Shown here one piece after another: positions 23,315 through 34,831 of a stretch of 64,000 nt of DNA. Origin of the DNA: Tipula vernalis (Eukaryota; Arthropoda; Insecta; Diptera; Tipulidae); NCBI GenBank assembly GCA_958295665.1, contig OY282560.1, forward strand, positions 205,655,420-205,719,419. Direction: 5' to 3'. Below the pieces are notes generated by a model. The model was given only the letters and a program-made list of their open reading frames with translations. It did not search any database and had not been told where the DNA came from. Positions within the stretch are counted from its first letter, which is position 1; each line of letters opens with the position of its first letter. The position numbers and the translations under genes are program-made.

Positions 23315-24338
23315 TTAATTGCTTTGTTCTCGAATATCATCGCTAATAATCGTATCAAAACTATAGTATACTTTTTCATCGCCTGGTATACGAATCATAA
23401 TTTCGGAATTGATAAAATGACAATCAACATTTTTTGGGGCCAAAATAATAATATTTAAAATATCCGAAGATAGAAAGGTTTCTGAAATATTGCCAAAGAT
23501 ATCTTGTAGGATATTTGAAGAATCAGACAGCACATGTGTTGGAATTTCAATGACATCTTGACCGTATTGAGGGAAAGTTTGCATATCACCATTACCAATA
23601 AGATTTAAGGAATTTAACAAACCCAATTTCATGAGGTAGAGTTCTCATATTTTGTGTTAAAGTAACACGGTGAAAAGTTTAAAATTCAGACCAAGATATA
23701 ATACAATTCTCAATTAGGGTGACATGTGATCCATGAGGTATTACTGGCAAAATTTGCCGAAAGTCACCGCACAACAGAATTGTTTTACCCCCAAATAATT
23801 TTTCTCTACTTTCATTCGCAGTCAAATCTCTCAATAATCTATCAATCATTTTTAAGGCATGTAGTGGACACATTGAGACTTCATCAATAATTATCAATGA
23901 AGCTGATTTAATGTATCGACCTTGAGCACTGTTGGCAGTAATGCTTGATACTGAGTTTTCTAAAATTGGAATAGGTAACTTGAAAACATTATGCAAAGTT
24001 CGGCCACCAATCAAAAGAGTAGAAGCTATACCACTGAAAGCAGTTGGTATGCATGGTAATTTTAATGAATATAATTTATGAATGATTGCTTCTAGAACAT
24101 ACGTTTTTCCACAACCTGCATGAGCTGTCAAACAAAATACATTGCTACCAGTATTATGATCTAATAATTCACGCAAAACCAAGTTTATAACATAGCATAT
24201 AGCTTCTATACATCTCATGAAAAATGGTTTCTTCTTCAATAGGATCAACAAAATCGAAATCAATATTTTCATCCACATACACTGGAATTGGGAGCCCAAA
24301 TTGTTGACAGGAAAGATTGTGTGTTTGAAGAATATCAA
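23315..24338 (-). pseudogene. Helitron helicase N-terminal and middle part (broken)
   Basis: Two open pieces. The first (24,338-23,679) holds Walker A LTAHAGCGKTYVL with the normal glycine, Walker B LIIIDEVSMCPLHAL and LLCGDFRQILPVIPHGS. A stop after ISWSEF and a frame change near 23,640 precede the second piece (23,632-23,315): GNGDMQTFPQYGQDVIEIP and the region leading to IIILAPKNVDCHFIN. A second stop separates it from the C-terminal piece. The start of the helicase shares with copy 1 the overlap of two frames at YKLGFA-stop. Confidence 0.87.
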
Positions 24339-25310
24339 TCAAAAGGGATCTATTATATGAAATGTTTTCATTATAATACTTAAGAAAATCTTCACTCATG
24401 AATATTTTAAACTCTTCCCATATAAGTAAGGCATTTGCTGGAACATTCAAACTACAAATAAATCCAAATAATTCACGTAATTGCCGAGGAGATTTAGTTT
24501 GTTTTGCTTCATTCAAACACTCACGCCATTCATTATCATTGGATGCAATACCTCGCGCTTGATATGCTTCGATAAATGTAGAATATTGAACATCTAAATA
24601 CGTTCGCAAATCTCCAAATGACTTTGGGTCCCGAACATGCAACAACCCCATCTATTCTATCAACTCTATCCAAAGTGATCAAAATATGCGCATGAGGTAA
24701 ACCACGTTTTTGGAACTCAATAGTATAAATTAAGGCATTTACTTTACCGAAAATTTTTTTTTTGGAAATTAAATCGATAAGTTCCTTAAGCGCACTTTTA
24801 AATACACGAACGACAATATCAGGACGAAAATTTGCACTACAACCATCAAGAGCTTCAATAATTTCTGCCCGTTGTGGATTGCATGCCATAGTTATAAATA
24901 ATGAAGGTTTTCCGAAATGTTGCACGATTGACATTGCATCCAAATAATTCTGGTGCATATTGCGTGGAGAACCAATAAAAGATGATGGTAAAATGATACT
25001 ACGGCCCACAGTATGAACTCCATCAGCACCGTTTGGACAATTATTTACAAAATCAGTTAAATTATTATACAGTTCTGCACGTAATGTAGTTTGATTTTGA
25101 CGAACAAAATGCAACCTTATGCCTTCAATCCGCACATACATATCAACCACCCATTGAAGAAATAATTTTTGCGAATGATGTAAAAGGCTAAACCCATCAC
25201 GAATTGCAAGTCTATAAGAGGCATATTGAAGCACTATAACTTTGTTTCGAGGTACTGTAGAAGAAGAAGTAGTAGCTATGTTATGTGCTATATTGACATG
25301 CCAACCAGTA
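24169..25310 (-). pseudogene. Helitron Rep fragment and linker with internal deletion
   Basis: From 25,310 the Rep reads DTGWHVNIAHN, FITMACNPQRAEI and the HUH motif GLPHAHILITL, then DGVV at about 24,640. There it jumps to LLHVRDPKSFGDLRTYLDV, which in copy 1 lies 790 bp further on. The jump changes frame. The rest (24,651-24,169) matches copy 1 almost residue for residue (SLNVPANALLIWEEF) to the stop after YKLGFA. The initial ATG at 25,351 comes from flanking DNA. Without the Y2 region this copy could not nick DNA. Confidence 0.87.
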
Positions 25311-25311
25311 T

Positions 25312-25860
25312 CGGGGGGTTTAATTTGGGGTTTTGCATGAGTTGAATTCATGTTGGAAGTTGAGTTGGGCGTTTAGTTTGAGATGATTGTGTTGATTTTA
25401 GGATTGAGTTGGGGGTTGAATTTGAGGTACAGTTTGGAACCTTTTTGATTTAGGGATTAAGTTTACGTTGAGTTTGGGATTGAGTTAAATGTTGAGGTAT
25501 GGGTTCTGAGTTGTAGTTGAGTTGGGATTGAGTTACGGTCGAGCGAGAAATTTAATCAGGGATCTATTTGCGTAAGCTGTGGTTTAGGTTGAAAGTTAGT
25601 TTACGTGGAATTCTAATGCGCATGCATATTTTCTGACAATGTTGATTTTCAGATTGAGTTGGGCGTTGTGTTTGGGATTGAGTTGAGGGCTGACATTCAA
25701 GTTGAATTTAGTTGGGTTTGATATTTGGTGGTATTGGTGATTGAGCTAGAGGTTGTTTTGGAGAATGAAATGGGCTTTATTAAGGAATTAAGTGGTTCAG
25801 CTATGGATTATTTTAGGAGTTGGGTTGTAGGTTAGAAGAAGATGGCTTGAGATGTGCTCA
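25312..25860 (+). repeat. Degenerate G/T-rich minisatellite
   Basis: Irregular tandem repeats built on GGATTGAGTTGGG and GTTGA(A/G)TTT, for example at 25,393-25,415, 25,470-25,486 and 25,645-25,690. The plus strand is rich in G and T and poor in C, which is a strong local strand asymmetry. It begins at the truncated 5' side of Helitron copy 2. Confidence 0.65.
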
Positions 25861-26072
25861 CGTAAATACGTACTTTTCTGAACCGAATTCTGTTTCAGTC
25901 CTTTATATGTTTTTCTTGTAGTTCTTTTGGCTTATCCCAATCGAATTTAAGATTAATGGTTTTTTTCTATTCTTCAACTTGCTAATTTTCCTAACTATTT
26001 AAGGTAAGTAGTAGAACATTATAAGCGTTTACTCCGAGTTTTTTGGTTAGTAATAATTGGGCAAGGGTTTTT

Positions 26073-26295
26073 TGACCCATCATTTTAATTCGTCAACATT
26101 ACAATAGTTAATTTCCACCAAATTATATTGCATAAATATTTGATTGATACTTTACATTTTGTGCTGACATTAAAAAATTTAAAATTTTATATAAAGCGTA
26201 GCATTTAATAAAACAAATCAGAATTTAAATTGACACTAACTGATTTTGTTCTCATTAATTAAAAGACCCCACCAGCGGTAACCTTTTAATTAATT
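26073..26295 (+). repeat. BEL/Pao 5' LTR
   Basis: Matches 34,832-35,124, with an internal segment of about 70 bp (between TTCCACCAAA and TATTGCATA) missing. Includes CATTTAATAAAA near the middle and ends in CCTTTTAATTAATT. Exact boundaries are uncertain by a few bases. Confidence 0.75.
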
Positions 26296-26335
26296 AAATT
26301 TACATAAATCCGATACAATGGATAACATTGGAAAC

Positions 26336-26416
26336 ATTGGTCCCTCGGGCCATTAAAAACTACCGGAACCTATAACATTGGTCCTTCGAGCCATTAAAAA
26401 CAACTGGCACCTATAA
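26336..26416 (+). repeat. BEL leader direct repeat
   Basis: CATTGGTCC(C/T)TCG(G/A)GCCATT followed by AAAAAC(T/A)AC(C/T)GG(A/C)ACCTA occurs twice in tandem (period about 42 bp) between the 5' LTR and gag. GGTCC-TCG strings are common just after BEL 5' LTRs. Confidence 0.65.
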
Positions 26417-26462
26417 AAAATACGCCAAGCAACAACCGGCAAACTCAAGAGCCACCATAAAC

Positions 26463-27840
26463 ATGGAAGAACTGCTAAGAAATCAAGAACAAATAGCGAA
26501 GAGACCTCAAATTACAAGAAAGATGGAGCACGGCGGAAAACAAAAACCTATCTTGAGAGGAAAATCGCAGAGTTGAACAAGTCTTACAACGAGTATGTTG
26601 ATGAAGACACCAAGATCAGAGATTTCCAAAACCCATTGATGTCAACACATCAATACTTCAAGGATAGAAAAACGGTGTCGAACAGATACACAACAACCAT
26701 TGAGGATATTCGCCAACGCCTTAACACACCAAGTTTGCCATCCACACAACTTCCAACATCAGATGCAGCAGGAACAAATAAACAATTTAACTTCAACAAC
26801 AACACAACAGAGGATGGAACATCAACAAGTGAAGTTAAGAGCCAACAACCCAAGGCGTCGACCGTGGATTCAAACGTTGCTTTCAGCCAATGGCAAAAAT
26901 CCAGGCAATAGTTGAAGCAGCAAGACATCTGAATGCGAGGTTTATATCAAGAGGTTAGATTAGCTGAGGACATACTGTCTAGTACCAACAGATCCAGACC
27001 AGCTTTAAAAATCAAATTAAAAAACATGGAGAGGATGATGATGAAGATCAGCGACCTTCATGAACAAATATGCATTGAGACTTCCGAAGAACAGGAAGCA
27101 AATTCAAAATATTTCGTAGACCAGCACTACGAAAATTTAAACAATGAACACGAGCAGATTGTAATACAATTAACAATATTATTGGAAGAAGAGGAATTAG
27201 GCAAGATAAAACCGTTCGAAATTCGTCTACCACCAGTAGAAATCCCACATTTTCACGGGGACTACACGAAATGGGTAGGTTTCTCTGATACTTTCAAACG
27301 TTTAGTTCATAACAAAAATCAGCTCACCACGACACATAAAATGAACTACCTTAAAAGTCTCACGTAGAAGGCTCAGCTGGAAAATTATTGAGTCATTTGG
27401 AAACTACTGTAGACAATTACGATGCAGCTTGGGAAATATTAGAGGACCACTTCAACAACAGGAGATTACTCGTATCAAATTTGTTGAACACTTTATTGAA
27501 TCAGCATACGATCAACACGGAGTCGGCTGCTGCGATCAAACACTTGTATGACACAACAACCGAGTGCCTATACGCCATAAGGAATACAGGCATAAATATT
27601 GAAACGTGGAGTCCTTTCATCATCTTCAGCTTGTTAAAAAAGTTGGACAACGAGTCACGACGGCTATACGAAAGCTCTCTAGAGAATCCAAGAGAATTTC
27701 AAGAAACAAACCAATTCTTGAAGTTTCTAGAAAGGTGTTTCCAATCTTTAGAAGCGATCGGTAACAACAAGATAATACCAACCCAACAAGTGAGATTTCA
27801 ACCACAACCGCTAAGACGAGCTTCTGTAACTGCCACATAA
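26463..27840 (+). pseudogene. gag: BEL/Pao Gag (broken)
   Basis: Starts MEELLRNQEQIAKR at 26,463, the first ATG after the leader, with several frame changes. The frame from 26,573 includes DEDTKIRDFQN and low-complexity N/T/Q sequence. From 26,933 it resumes and shows the Pao Gag core IRLPPVEIPHFHGDYTKWVG, then after a stop at 27,367 NYDAAWEILEDHFNNRRLLV, which is the usual DUF1759 region. The frame ends with a stop at 27,840. These are the capsid parts of a BEL-type Gag. Confidence 0.8.
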
Positions 27841-27855
27841 CCAAGTAATATTTGC

Positions 27856-28560
27856 GTGTGCTGTCAGAAAATCCACAGGACCGAATCATGCCAACGTTTC
27901 AAAGATTTAAGCATTTCTGAAAGAAATCAGATGGTCATGCTGCACAATTTGTGCAGAAATTGTCTCATCCAAAACCATTCGACAACAAGTTGTAGCATCA
28001 AACTGAGTACTTTTACTTGCAAAGGCAGACATCATACGTTGCTACATGTAAAAATTCAAGAAAACAGTATTGCAAACCTGAACATCTCAACAGTCGACAA
28101 GGATAGTGGCCCGGTACCTTTAGCAACAGCCCTAATAAAAATACAGAATATGTTCGGTAGTTTTACTCTACTACGAGCACTGATCGATCCAGGCTCACAG
28201 GCTACTTTCATCACAGAGCAAGCAGCACAACAACTAGGCCTGCCAAGGACAAAAGTTCTAACTGAAATTTCTGGAATTTCAGCAACAAAAGGATGAGCTA
28301 ATCAACAGATAGCGATAGAAATAAGCCCCAGATTTCCATCGATTTTCAAGATCGAAGTTAATGCTTTAGTTCTGGGAAAAAAAACTATCACCAAACCACT
28401 TCGAGACAAGCCAACCCAAAGTATTTAGACTGTGAATTACAAAAGGAAGTAATCCTAGGCGACTCTACTTTCGACGCTCCAGGGCCTGTTGATCTTTTAA
28501 TAGGTGCCGACATATATGGAGAAATCATGTTAGAAGGCATAAAAAGGGATCCGCATCATA
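27856..28560 (+). pseudogene. BEL zinc-knuckle region and aspartic protease
   Basis: C-terminal Gag knuckles are visible as CCQKIHRTESC and LCRNCLIQNHSTTSC, followed by a GRHHTLLH segment, a familiar BEL pattern. The protease active site is LRALIDPGSQATFI; the residue between D and G is proline, and BEL proteases often have D-x-GSQ rather than DSG. After a stop at 28,296 the protease body continues in other frames to LLIGADIYGEIMLEG near 28,520. Confidence 0.8.
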
Positions 28561-28561
28561 A

Positions 28562-30135
28562 GTGCATAGCGCAAAGATCAGAGCTAGGATGATCATATCT
28601 GGTCGTCGAACTCAAAACAACAGCATGAAGGTCACACGGTTAAATAGCCACGTCACATTAGCAGAGATAGACAAGCAATTAAAATGCTTCTGGGAATCCG
28701 AAGAATTGCATCCTAAACGAAGCCTAACTGCTGAAGAGATCGAATGTGAGCAGTACTATGAAGAGACTCACAAACGATTAACAAATGGACGATACGAAAT
28801 TCGAAGGCCGCTTCACAATGACAAGCTCAAAGAAGTGGGAATAGGAGAATCTAAAAGTAAAGCAGCAGCTAGATTGCTTCAAATTGAAAAAAGATTCAAG
28901 AAGAATGAAGACTTTAAGAATCAATATCACAATTTCATGAACGAGTACATCTAGTTGAATCACATGGAACTAATTAAAGATGATACGGAAAAGATGCTTC
29001 TCGGGTTTACTACATGCCACACTATTCTGTCATAAAAGAAGATAGCACAACTACGAGATTGAGTAGTTTTAGACGCTTCCTGCAAAACAACAACAGAAAC
29101 ATCACTAAATGAAATGATGCATGTTGCTCCAACATTACAAGGCAACTTAACGGCAAAATTGATCAGATGGAAAAAACATCGTTATGTGATTGCAGCGGAC
29201 ATTAAGAAAATGTTCAGACAGATCAGAATAGCCCCTGAATATCAAGATTTTCAACGAATCCTCTGGCGATCTGAAACAAATAAGCCAAAGATCAGTTATA
29301 GATTAAAAACTATCACATACGGAACAGCGTCTGCAACTTATTTGGCTACACAGACGTTACAACAATTAGCCATTAATGAAGCGTCAAGATATCCAATTGG
29401 TTCAAAGATTGTTCAAAACGATTTCTATGTGGATGATCTTCAACAGACACCTTTCAATTTAAAGTTATTTTGCCAGCATCTAAAACAACAATATCCAAAT
29501 GAACAATCTTATCAGAGGCATCAAGGCTTTTCAATCCACTAGGATGGTTAGCACCAGTGGTGATCCAGGCAAAAATTTTACTTCAAGGTTTATGGGCTTC
29601 TGGTGTAGTATGGGACGAAAAACTCCACGTAAATCTTGAAAACAGATGGTTAAACTACAAAATGGAATAGAGGAAATCTGAATTCACCGTTGGATAAATT
29701 ACAACAGTGACGCCAAAATTGAACTACATGGTTTCTGTGACGCCTCGAATCAAGCATATGCTGCAGTAGTATACAGTAAAACAAACAACCAAATCACAAT
29801 AATCGCAGCCAAAACAAAGGTTGCACCGTTAAACCAAACAATATCCCTACCAAGATTAGAGCTCAACGCCGCATTGCTACTTTCTAAATTGCTCAAAAAT
29901 GTCAAACATGCGTTGAATATCAACAGCAATATATCAACATTTTGCTGGAGCGATTCCACAGCAGTTTTGGGTTGGATAAAAGGAAACGCACAATACCATA
30001 AGACTTTTGTGGCGAACAGAATAACAGAGACACAAGCCATCACCGATCCTAGCCAACCATCATGTGGTCTCTAATGAGTATCCTGCTGACTGTGCATCTC
30101 GAGGCTTAAACCCAGTTTAATTATTAACCCACAAC

Positions 30136-30145
<10 letters not shown>
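28562..30145 (+). pseudogene. BEL reverse transcriptase and RNase H (broken)
   Basis: N-terminal RT: LKCFWESEELHPK and TAEEIECEQYYEETHKR. After stops near 28,952-29,110 the core reads KHRYVIAADIKKMFRQIRI, YGTASATYLATQTLQQLA and the catalytic DFYVDDLQQ near 29,425. RNase H begins about 29,735 with [16 protein letters not shown], then [16 protein letters not shown] and [15 protein letters not shown]. It is then cut at about 30,145, where an unrelated insertion starts after the ASRGLNP segment. Several frameshifts and stops separate the pieces. Confidence 0.85.
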
Positions 30146-30166
<21 letters not shown>

Positions 30167-30530
30167 TAAATTTGGTGTTTAGGTACACACTCTATTTTGA
30201 GCAAATGCTCATTACAATAAAGTATGTAGCCACAGTTTGGTACAATATCCAATATCCAATAATGCTACAATATCCAGCTGTTAGGTTTACCGCTTCACAC
30301 TCCATTTCAAGCAGAAAAGCTGCGCCTCCTTTTATTTCCCCGCAAAAGTTTTTATCTGGATGTTCATCATATCCAGTTGAGCATCAACAATCAGAATTTA
30401 TAAGTGTCTCGCGGTTCAACTAACATCTGATCTTCAAAATGAAATTTTGAAAAAATTGCATAAATTGCAAAAAAAAATCAGAAAAAAATTATATTGTAAA
30501 TAAAAATATACGTCCAGCTGACTCGAAACT
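30146..30530. other. Unidentified insertion in BEL pol
   Basis: Sits between RNase H (ends ASRGLNP near 30,115) and the pol segment that resumes at KPIWWEGPKWLKDL (30,534). Starts with (TTTA)n and is otherwise unrecognised. No clear terminal repeats or target duplication. Confidence 0.55.
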
Positions 30531-32343
30531 CAAAGCCTATTTGGTGGGAAGGGCCAAAATGGCTAAAGGATTTGAACTATCCAATAACAAAAATCAACAA
30601 TGAAGAAATGGAACAAGCGGCCAGCATGGAACGAAAATCAATAAGAACATTAACAACAACAGTGAAAAAGTCTGTGATTGAATTCGATAGATTCTCTTCG
30701 TTACAACGGCTTGTTCATAGCACTGCATACTGTCTTCGATTTCCATCAAATGCAAAATCAAAAACTATAAATAACTCCCATTTCAAACCAGAGGAACTGA
30801 ATACATCGCTAAGGGCTATAATCAGAGTCGCACAGCAGGAAGGTTTTGAACCAGAATTAAAGAAGTTAAAAGCGAATCAAAATCTACCAAAGAATAGTAC
30901 AATCTTAACCCTAACTCCATTTCTAGACGGAAATGACCTACTCAGAGTCGGAGGTAGGATAACAAAATCTAATCTCCCATTTGAAGAAAAACATCACATA
31001 ATAATGCCCAGAGGTCACAAATTGTCAAGTTTGCTTGTCAAAGAAGCCCAAATAAAAACACTACGTGGTGGCAATCAAGCAACTTTAGCACACCTGAGAA
31101 CGCAGTATTGGATAATGAATGCAAAAAATACGATTCGTTAAACTGTACATGAATGTATAGTCTGTACGAGAGCGAGGAAACTGGCATCACTAATGGGCAT
31201 GTTGTTAAAAGAACGAATAACACCAGCACCACCGTTCACTAACAGCGGAGTAGACCATGCTGGTCCGATTAATATAAAATTGTGAAAAGGCCGTTGTAAC
31301 AAAACAACAAAGGGATACATTGCCATTTTCATATGCCTAGCCACGAAGGCAATTCATTTGAACTTGTAAGTGACTTGTCAATAGATGCTTTTTTGGCCGC
31401 GTACCGACGTTTCATATCAAGAAAAGGAATTTGTCTGAAGACATTCAGTGACTGTGGTACAAGCTTTGTTGGAGCATACAAACAAATGCAAATGCAGGCA
31501 AAGCAACAGGAAGCAGAAATTAAGGGTAAAATAGCTCAGGTGGGAACTGAGTGGCACTTTGTACCCTCGGGAAGTCCTCACTTTGGAGGAGTATGGGAAG
31601 CCGGGGTCAAGTCAACAAAACAACACCTCCGCAAGGTAATTGGAACCCATACATTAACTTTTGAGGAGTTCTCAACACTTCTAGCTCAAATAGAGGCATG
31701 CTTGAACTCTAGGCCACTAGCTCAACTCTCAAACGACTCAGATGATGACGGGTTTTTAATTCCGGCACATTTCCTGATAGGCAGGCCTATCATAGCAATG
31801 CCACAACCTGATATGGAGGGTATCCAAACTGTTACACGATGGAATTTACTCACCAAGCTCAATCAAGGATTTTGGAAAAAATGGCATATGGAATATCTCT
31901 CACGACTACAACGAAGGCCAAAATGGTTGCAAAAGCAACCTAACAACCAATTGGCAGAACTAGTAATCCTCAAAGATGAACAACTACCTCCTACGCACTG
32001 GCCACTAGCAAGAGTCGTTGAACTTCATCCAGGACAAGATGAACTTGTTAGAGTAGTCACACTCAAATACAGGAACAATACGTTTAAAAGGAATATTACT
32101 AAAATATGCCGCCTACCGATATCTCATGAGCCAAAGGCCCACATTAACATGCAAAGCAAGAAGAATGATCCAGTTCATGCGGTGGTAACTAAAGATACAA
32201 GCACAACTCAGCAACTACGAACTCCACAAAGTCTAGACAAAACAGGACGAGAAATAACAACCATGCAGATGAACAGTCCGCAGTCTGTCCGCAGGACAAT
32301 CAAAACCAAAGAGTGCAGCCCCACAGGCAAGCAAGGAATTTAA
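30531..32343 (+). pseudogene. BEL integrase
   Basis: Resumes at KPIWWEGPKWLKDL. The zinc-binding N-terminus lies before a stop at 31,141: LRVGGRITKSNLPFEEKH and IKTLRGGNQATLAHLR. The LHGG histidine expected here is arginine, which would weaken zinc binding. The core continues in frame as CIVCTRARK and SGVDHAGPI (first D), with a second stop, then SDCGTSFVGAY (second D) and PHFGGVWEAGVKS (E). A DUF5641-like C-terminus follows (LARVVELHPG, CRLPIS). The frame from 31,333 is open for 336 codons to 32,343. Confidence 0.87.
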
Positions 32344-34800
32344 GGAAAGTAAATTATCTTGCACTAGCATTACTCTCAATTTGCTGCATACTAGGACATA
32401 CGCAAGCTCAGATCAAGGTTACCCTATTTAACTACTCAACAGGAATATATTTCGAGAATTTAGGCAAACTTGAATTGGTAGCCATGAAGTGGACATTAGT
32501 GATCCATTACAACATGAAGAACTATTGGGAGGAGATCGAAATATTTAAACAAGCCCAAGGCAAACTGGGAGCAGCTTGTAAAGGATTGTCTGGTTTTAAC
32601 TGCGACGTAATCCTGCAGCAACTTCAATGGCAGCTCAACAACTTGATTGCAGGCAATGTTTTGCTATTAACAAGCAAAAAGGAACGTCGACGAGCTAAGC
32701 GCGGTTTAGGAGACACAACAGGCATTACCTTAGGAGACATGTTTGGAATTCTTACCAACGCGCGAGGCCAACCAATATGAAACCCAATTCGAGAATGTCA
32801 ACAAAAACAAAAGGCATCTAATGGCATTAATGAGAAACCAAACATCAATAATCGATAACACAATCAAGCTGATGAAATATAATTCCAATCTCACAACAAC
32901 ATCATTGAACAATTTGATAAAAGATCAACAGAGATTAAGATTGGAGATGATACAACTAAACGAATATCAAACATACGAAGAAAGAATAAGAAGATACGAA
33001 TATTCAATTTTATTTTAATGTTTGAAGTAATTATATAAAATACAATTTTATTGAAATGACGGTATAAATATTTGATTTATTTAATTTATTACTACTATTT
33101 TTATTTATGTTGTTCAAGCGAACTCAAAATCTTGAATGTCGAAAAAACTTCAAATTTCCCATAAGGCGCAGATTAGTTCGACAAATTACTCCAAAGTTAG
33201 TATCGACGCTCACATTCAGGTATCGTGTCGATCAATTCTATATTATTATTGTTGCACTGAATTCCAAATAATGTATTGGAATTCATCCACCATTTGACAA
33301 TTTGAGTTGTCATTTTGGAATATTTTGATTATTTTGTTAAATATTGAAGATAAGTATAATTGTTTTATTTACATTCAAATTGCTTAAATTATTAATTATT
33401 AATTCTATTTTTCAGGATAAACCAATTTTATACAATAGTAAAGGGTAAGTATTTATTTAATCTACATGTTAATTTACATTCTCTTTTTTTTTCTATTTTA
33501 GGTTATGGTTATTTATGTTTTCCAGGTTGAGATTTTGTGAACATTAATTTGGTAAGTTTTTTAATTCTATTGTTTGTGCGTAAACATTCCCGCGACCTTG
33601 AAAAATTCATTTTTCAACATAGATTTGTTTTAATTTATATAAGACATATTTTCCAACAGACCAAGTTAGCCTGATATTAATGAGCGCACTCGAGTTGACC
33701 TTAATACTAAAAAACTTAGAGGACACGCAACAAGGTTTGCTTGATATTATTTACTATGCATATCATAGTATTTTGCATCCATCGATACTCGCGCCGTCAC
33801 AATTAGAAGACCAACTGCAATTTATTCTTCAACATATAACAGCATCAATAACCATTCCTGGCCATAACATTCATAATCTCATGCACATATATCAAAGCAT
33901 ATAGTAGGGTAACACAACCAAATGTGATAATTGAGATTATCATACCGTTGTCCTTTGCAACGGATTATAACCTGCTAGCCGTCTTCCCAGTTCCGAATAT
34001 TAATCATAACGGCACTCAATCACCGTTACATCAACAAAATATTTAGCAATGGACAATCATCGAGAACATTTTGCTACTCTAACAACAGAAGAAGTAAAGC
34101 GTTGTTAAATACTCCAAAATACGCAATTTCTATGCGAAATATCACCAATTTTCAATGCATTGACTAACAAAACCCAGTGTGAAGTAGCAATCTTACAGCG
34201 AAAACCAACGCTTGACACATTATGCAATGTTGAGGAAATAAATTCAACTAACTATTGGATAAAACTGCATGCTCCAAATCAATGGATATACGTAATTACA
34301 AATAAAACGACAGTTGATATCCTATGCGGATCCAACATCGACTCAAACAGCCTTCAGGGGTCCGGATTAGTGACGATAGATGCTGGTTGTAATTTAAGCT
34401 AAGGGACGACAATCTCTTCATCATCGCTATCGGCACAGCACATAATAATATTAGCAAGACATTCGAAAGATTATCTAATATATTAAGCGAAGCGATCAAT
34501 CTAAAGGAATTCAGTTCGCAAATAAAACCCAAAACAACAAAACACGATAATCTTAGCCTGATGCCAGCAATTGAGGCTACCGATTTGGAAAGGAAGCTAA
34601 AAGTGATAAAGGAAAGGGAACGACTACCAACAGAAATGAATCACCATGATATGATGTTCATCATTACACGATATCCTACTTAACTATAGTAATTTTAATA
34701 GTACTTTTCGTCATTTTGTATTTTAAAACCAAAGCAATGGGTCAAGTTGTAATACCGGCAGCTCTGCCTCGACCGGATGAAAGTAGTGGAGTGTAAACAG
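32313..34800 (+). pseudogene. env: Envelope-like gene of the BEL element (broken)
   Basis: Overlaps the 3' end of pol. A hydrophobic leader with ALALLSICCILGHTQA resembles a signal peptide. A basic furin-type site, RRRAKR, near 32,690 is followed by a Gly-rich segment where F-type envelope proteins have their fusion peptide. The frame then shifts to 32,743-33,018 (long hydrophilic, heptad-like region). An AT-rich insertion intervenes, and env-like sequence resumes at 33,680-33,904 and 34,160-34,402, followed near 34,680-34,795 by a hydrophobic membrane-anchor-like run (VLFVILYF) and a short tail. It is multiply broken and cannot make a functional protein. Confidence 0.72.
33020..33672. other. 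AT-rich insertion in the env-like gene
   Basis: About 650 bp of foreign sequence between two env segments. TTAATG occurs at both junctions and could be a duplicated target. GTAAGT and TTTTAG strings occur inside, but no protein or terminal repeat is recognised. Confidence 0.45.
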
Positions 34801-34831
34801 GAGGTTACTCAAAACTATACAGCCCGGAATA

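Larger units (their letters stand above)
22799..25310 (-). mobile_element. Helitron remnant, copy 2 (opposite orientation)
   Basis: Same family as 1-2,703, high identity over the shared parts. It keeps the helicase C-terminus that copy 1 lacks but starts only at GATACTGGTTGGCATG inside Rep and has lost 790 bp including the catalytic tyrosine region. The internal junction lies between two TTGTTG direct repeats of the ancestral sequence (copy 1: 831-836 and 1,621-1,626). The element may extend downstream to the hairpins at 22,341. Confidence 0.88.
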
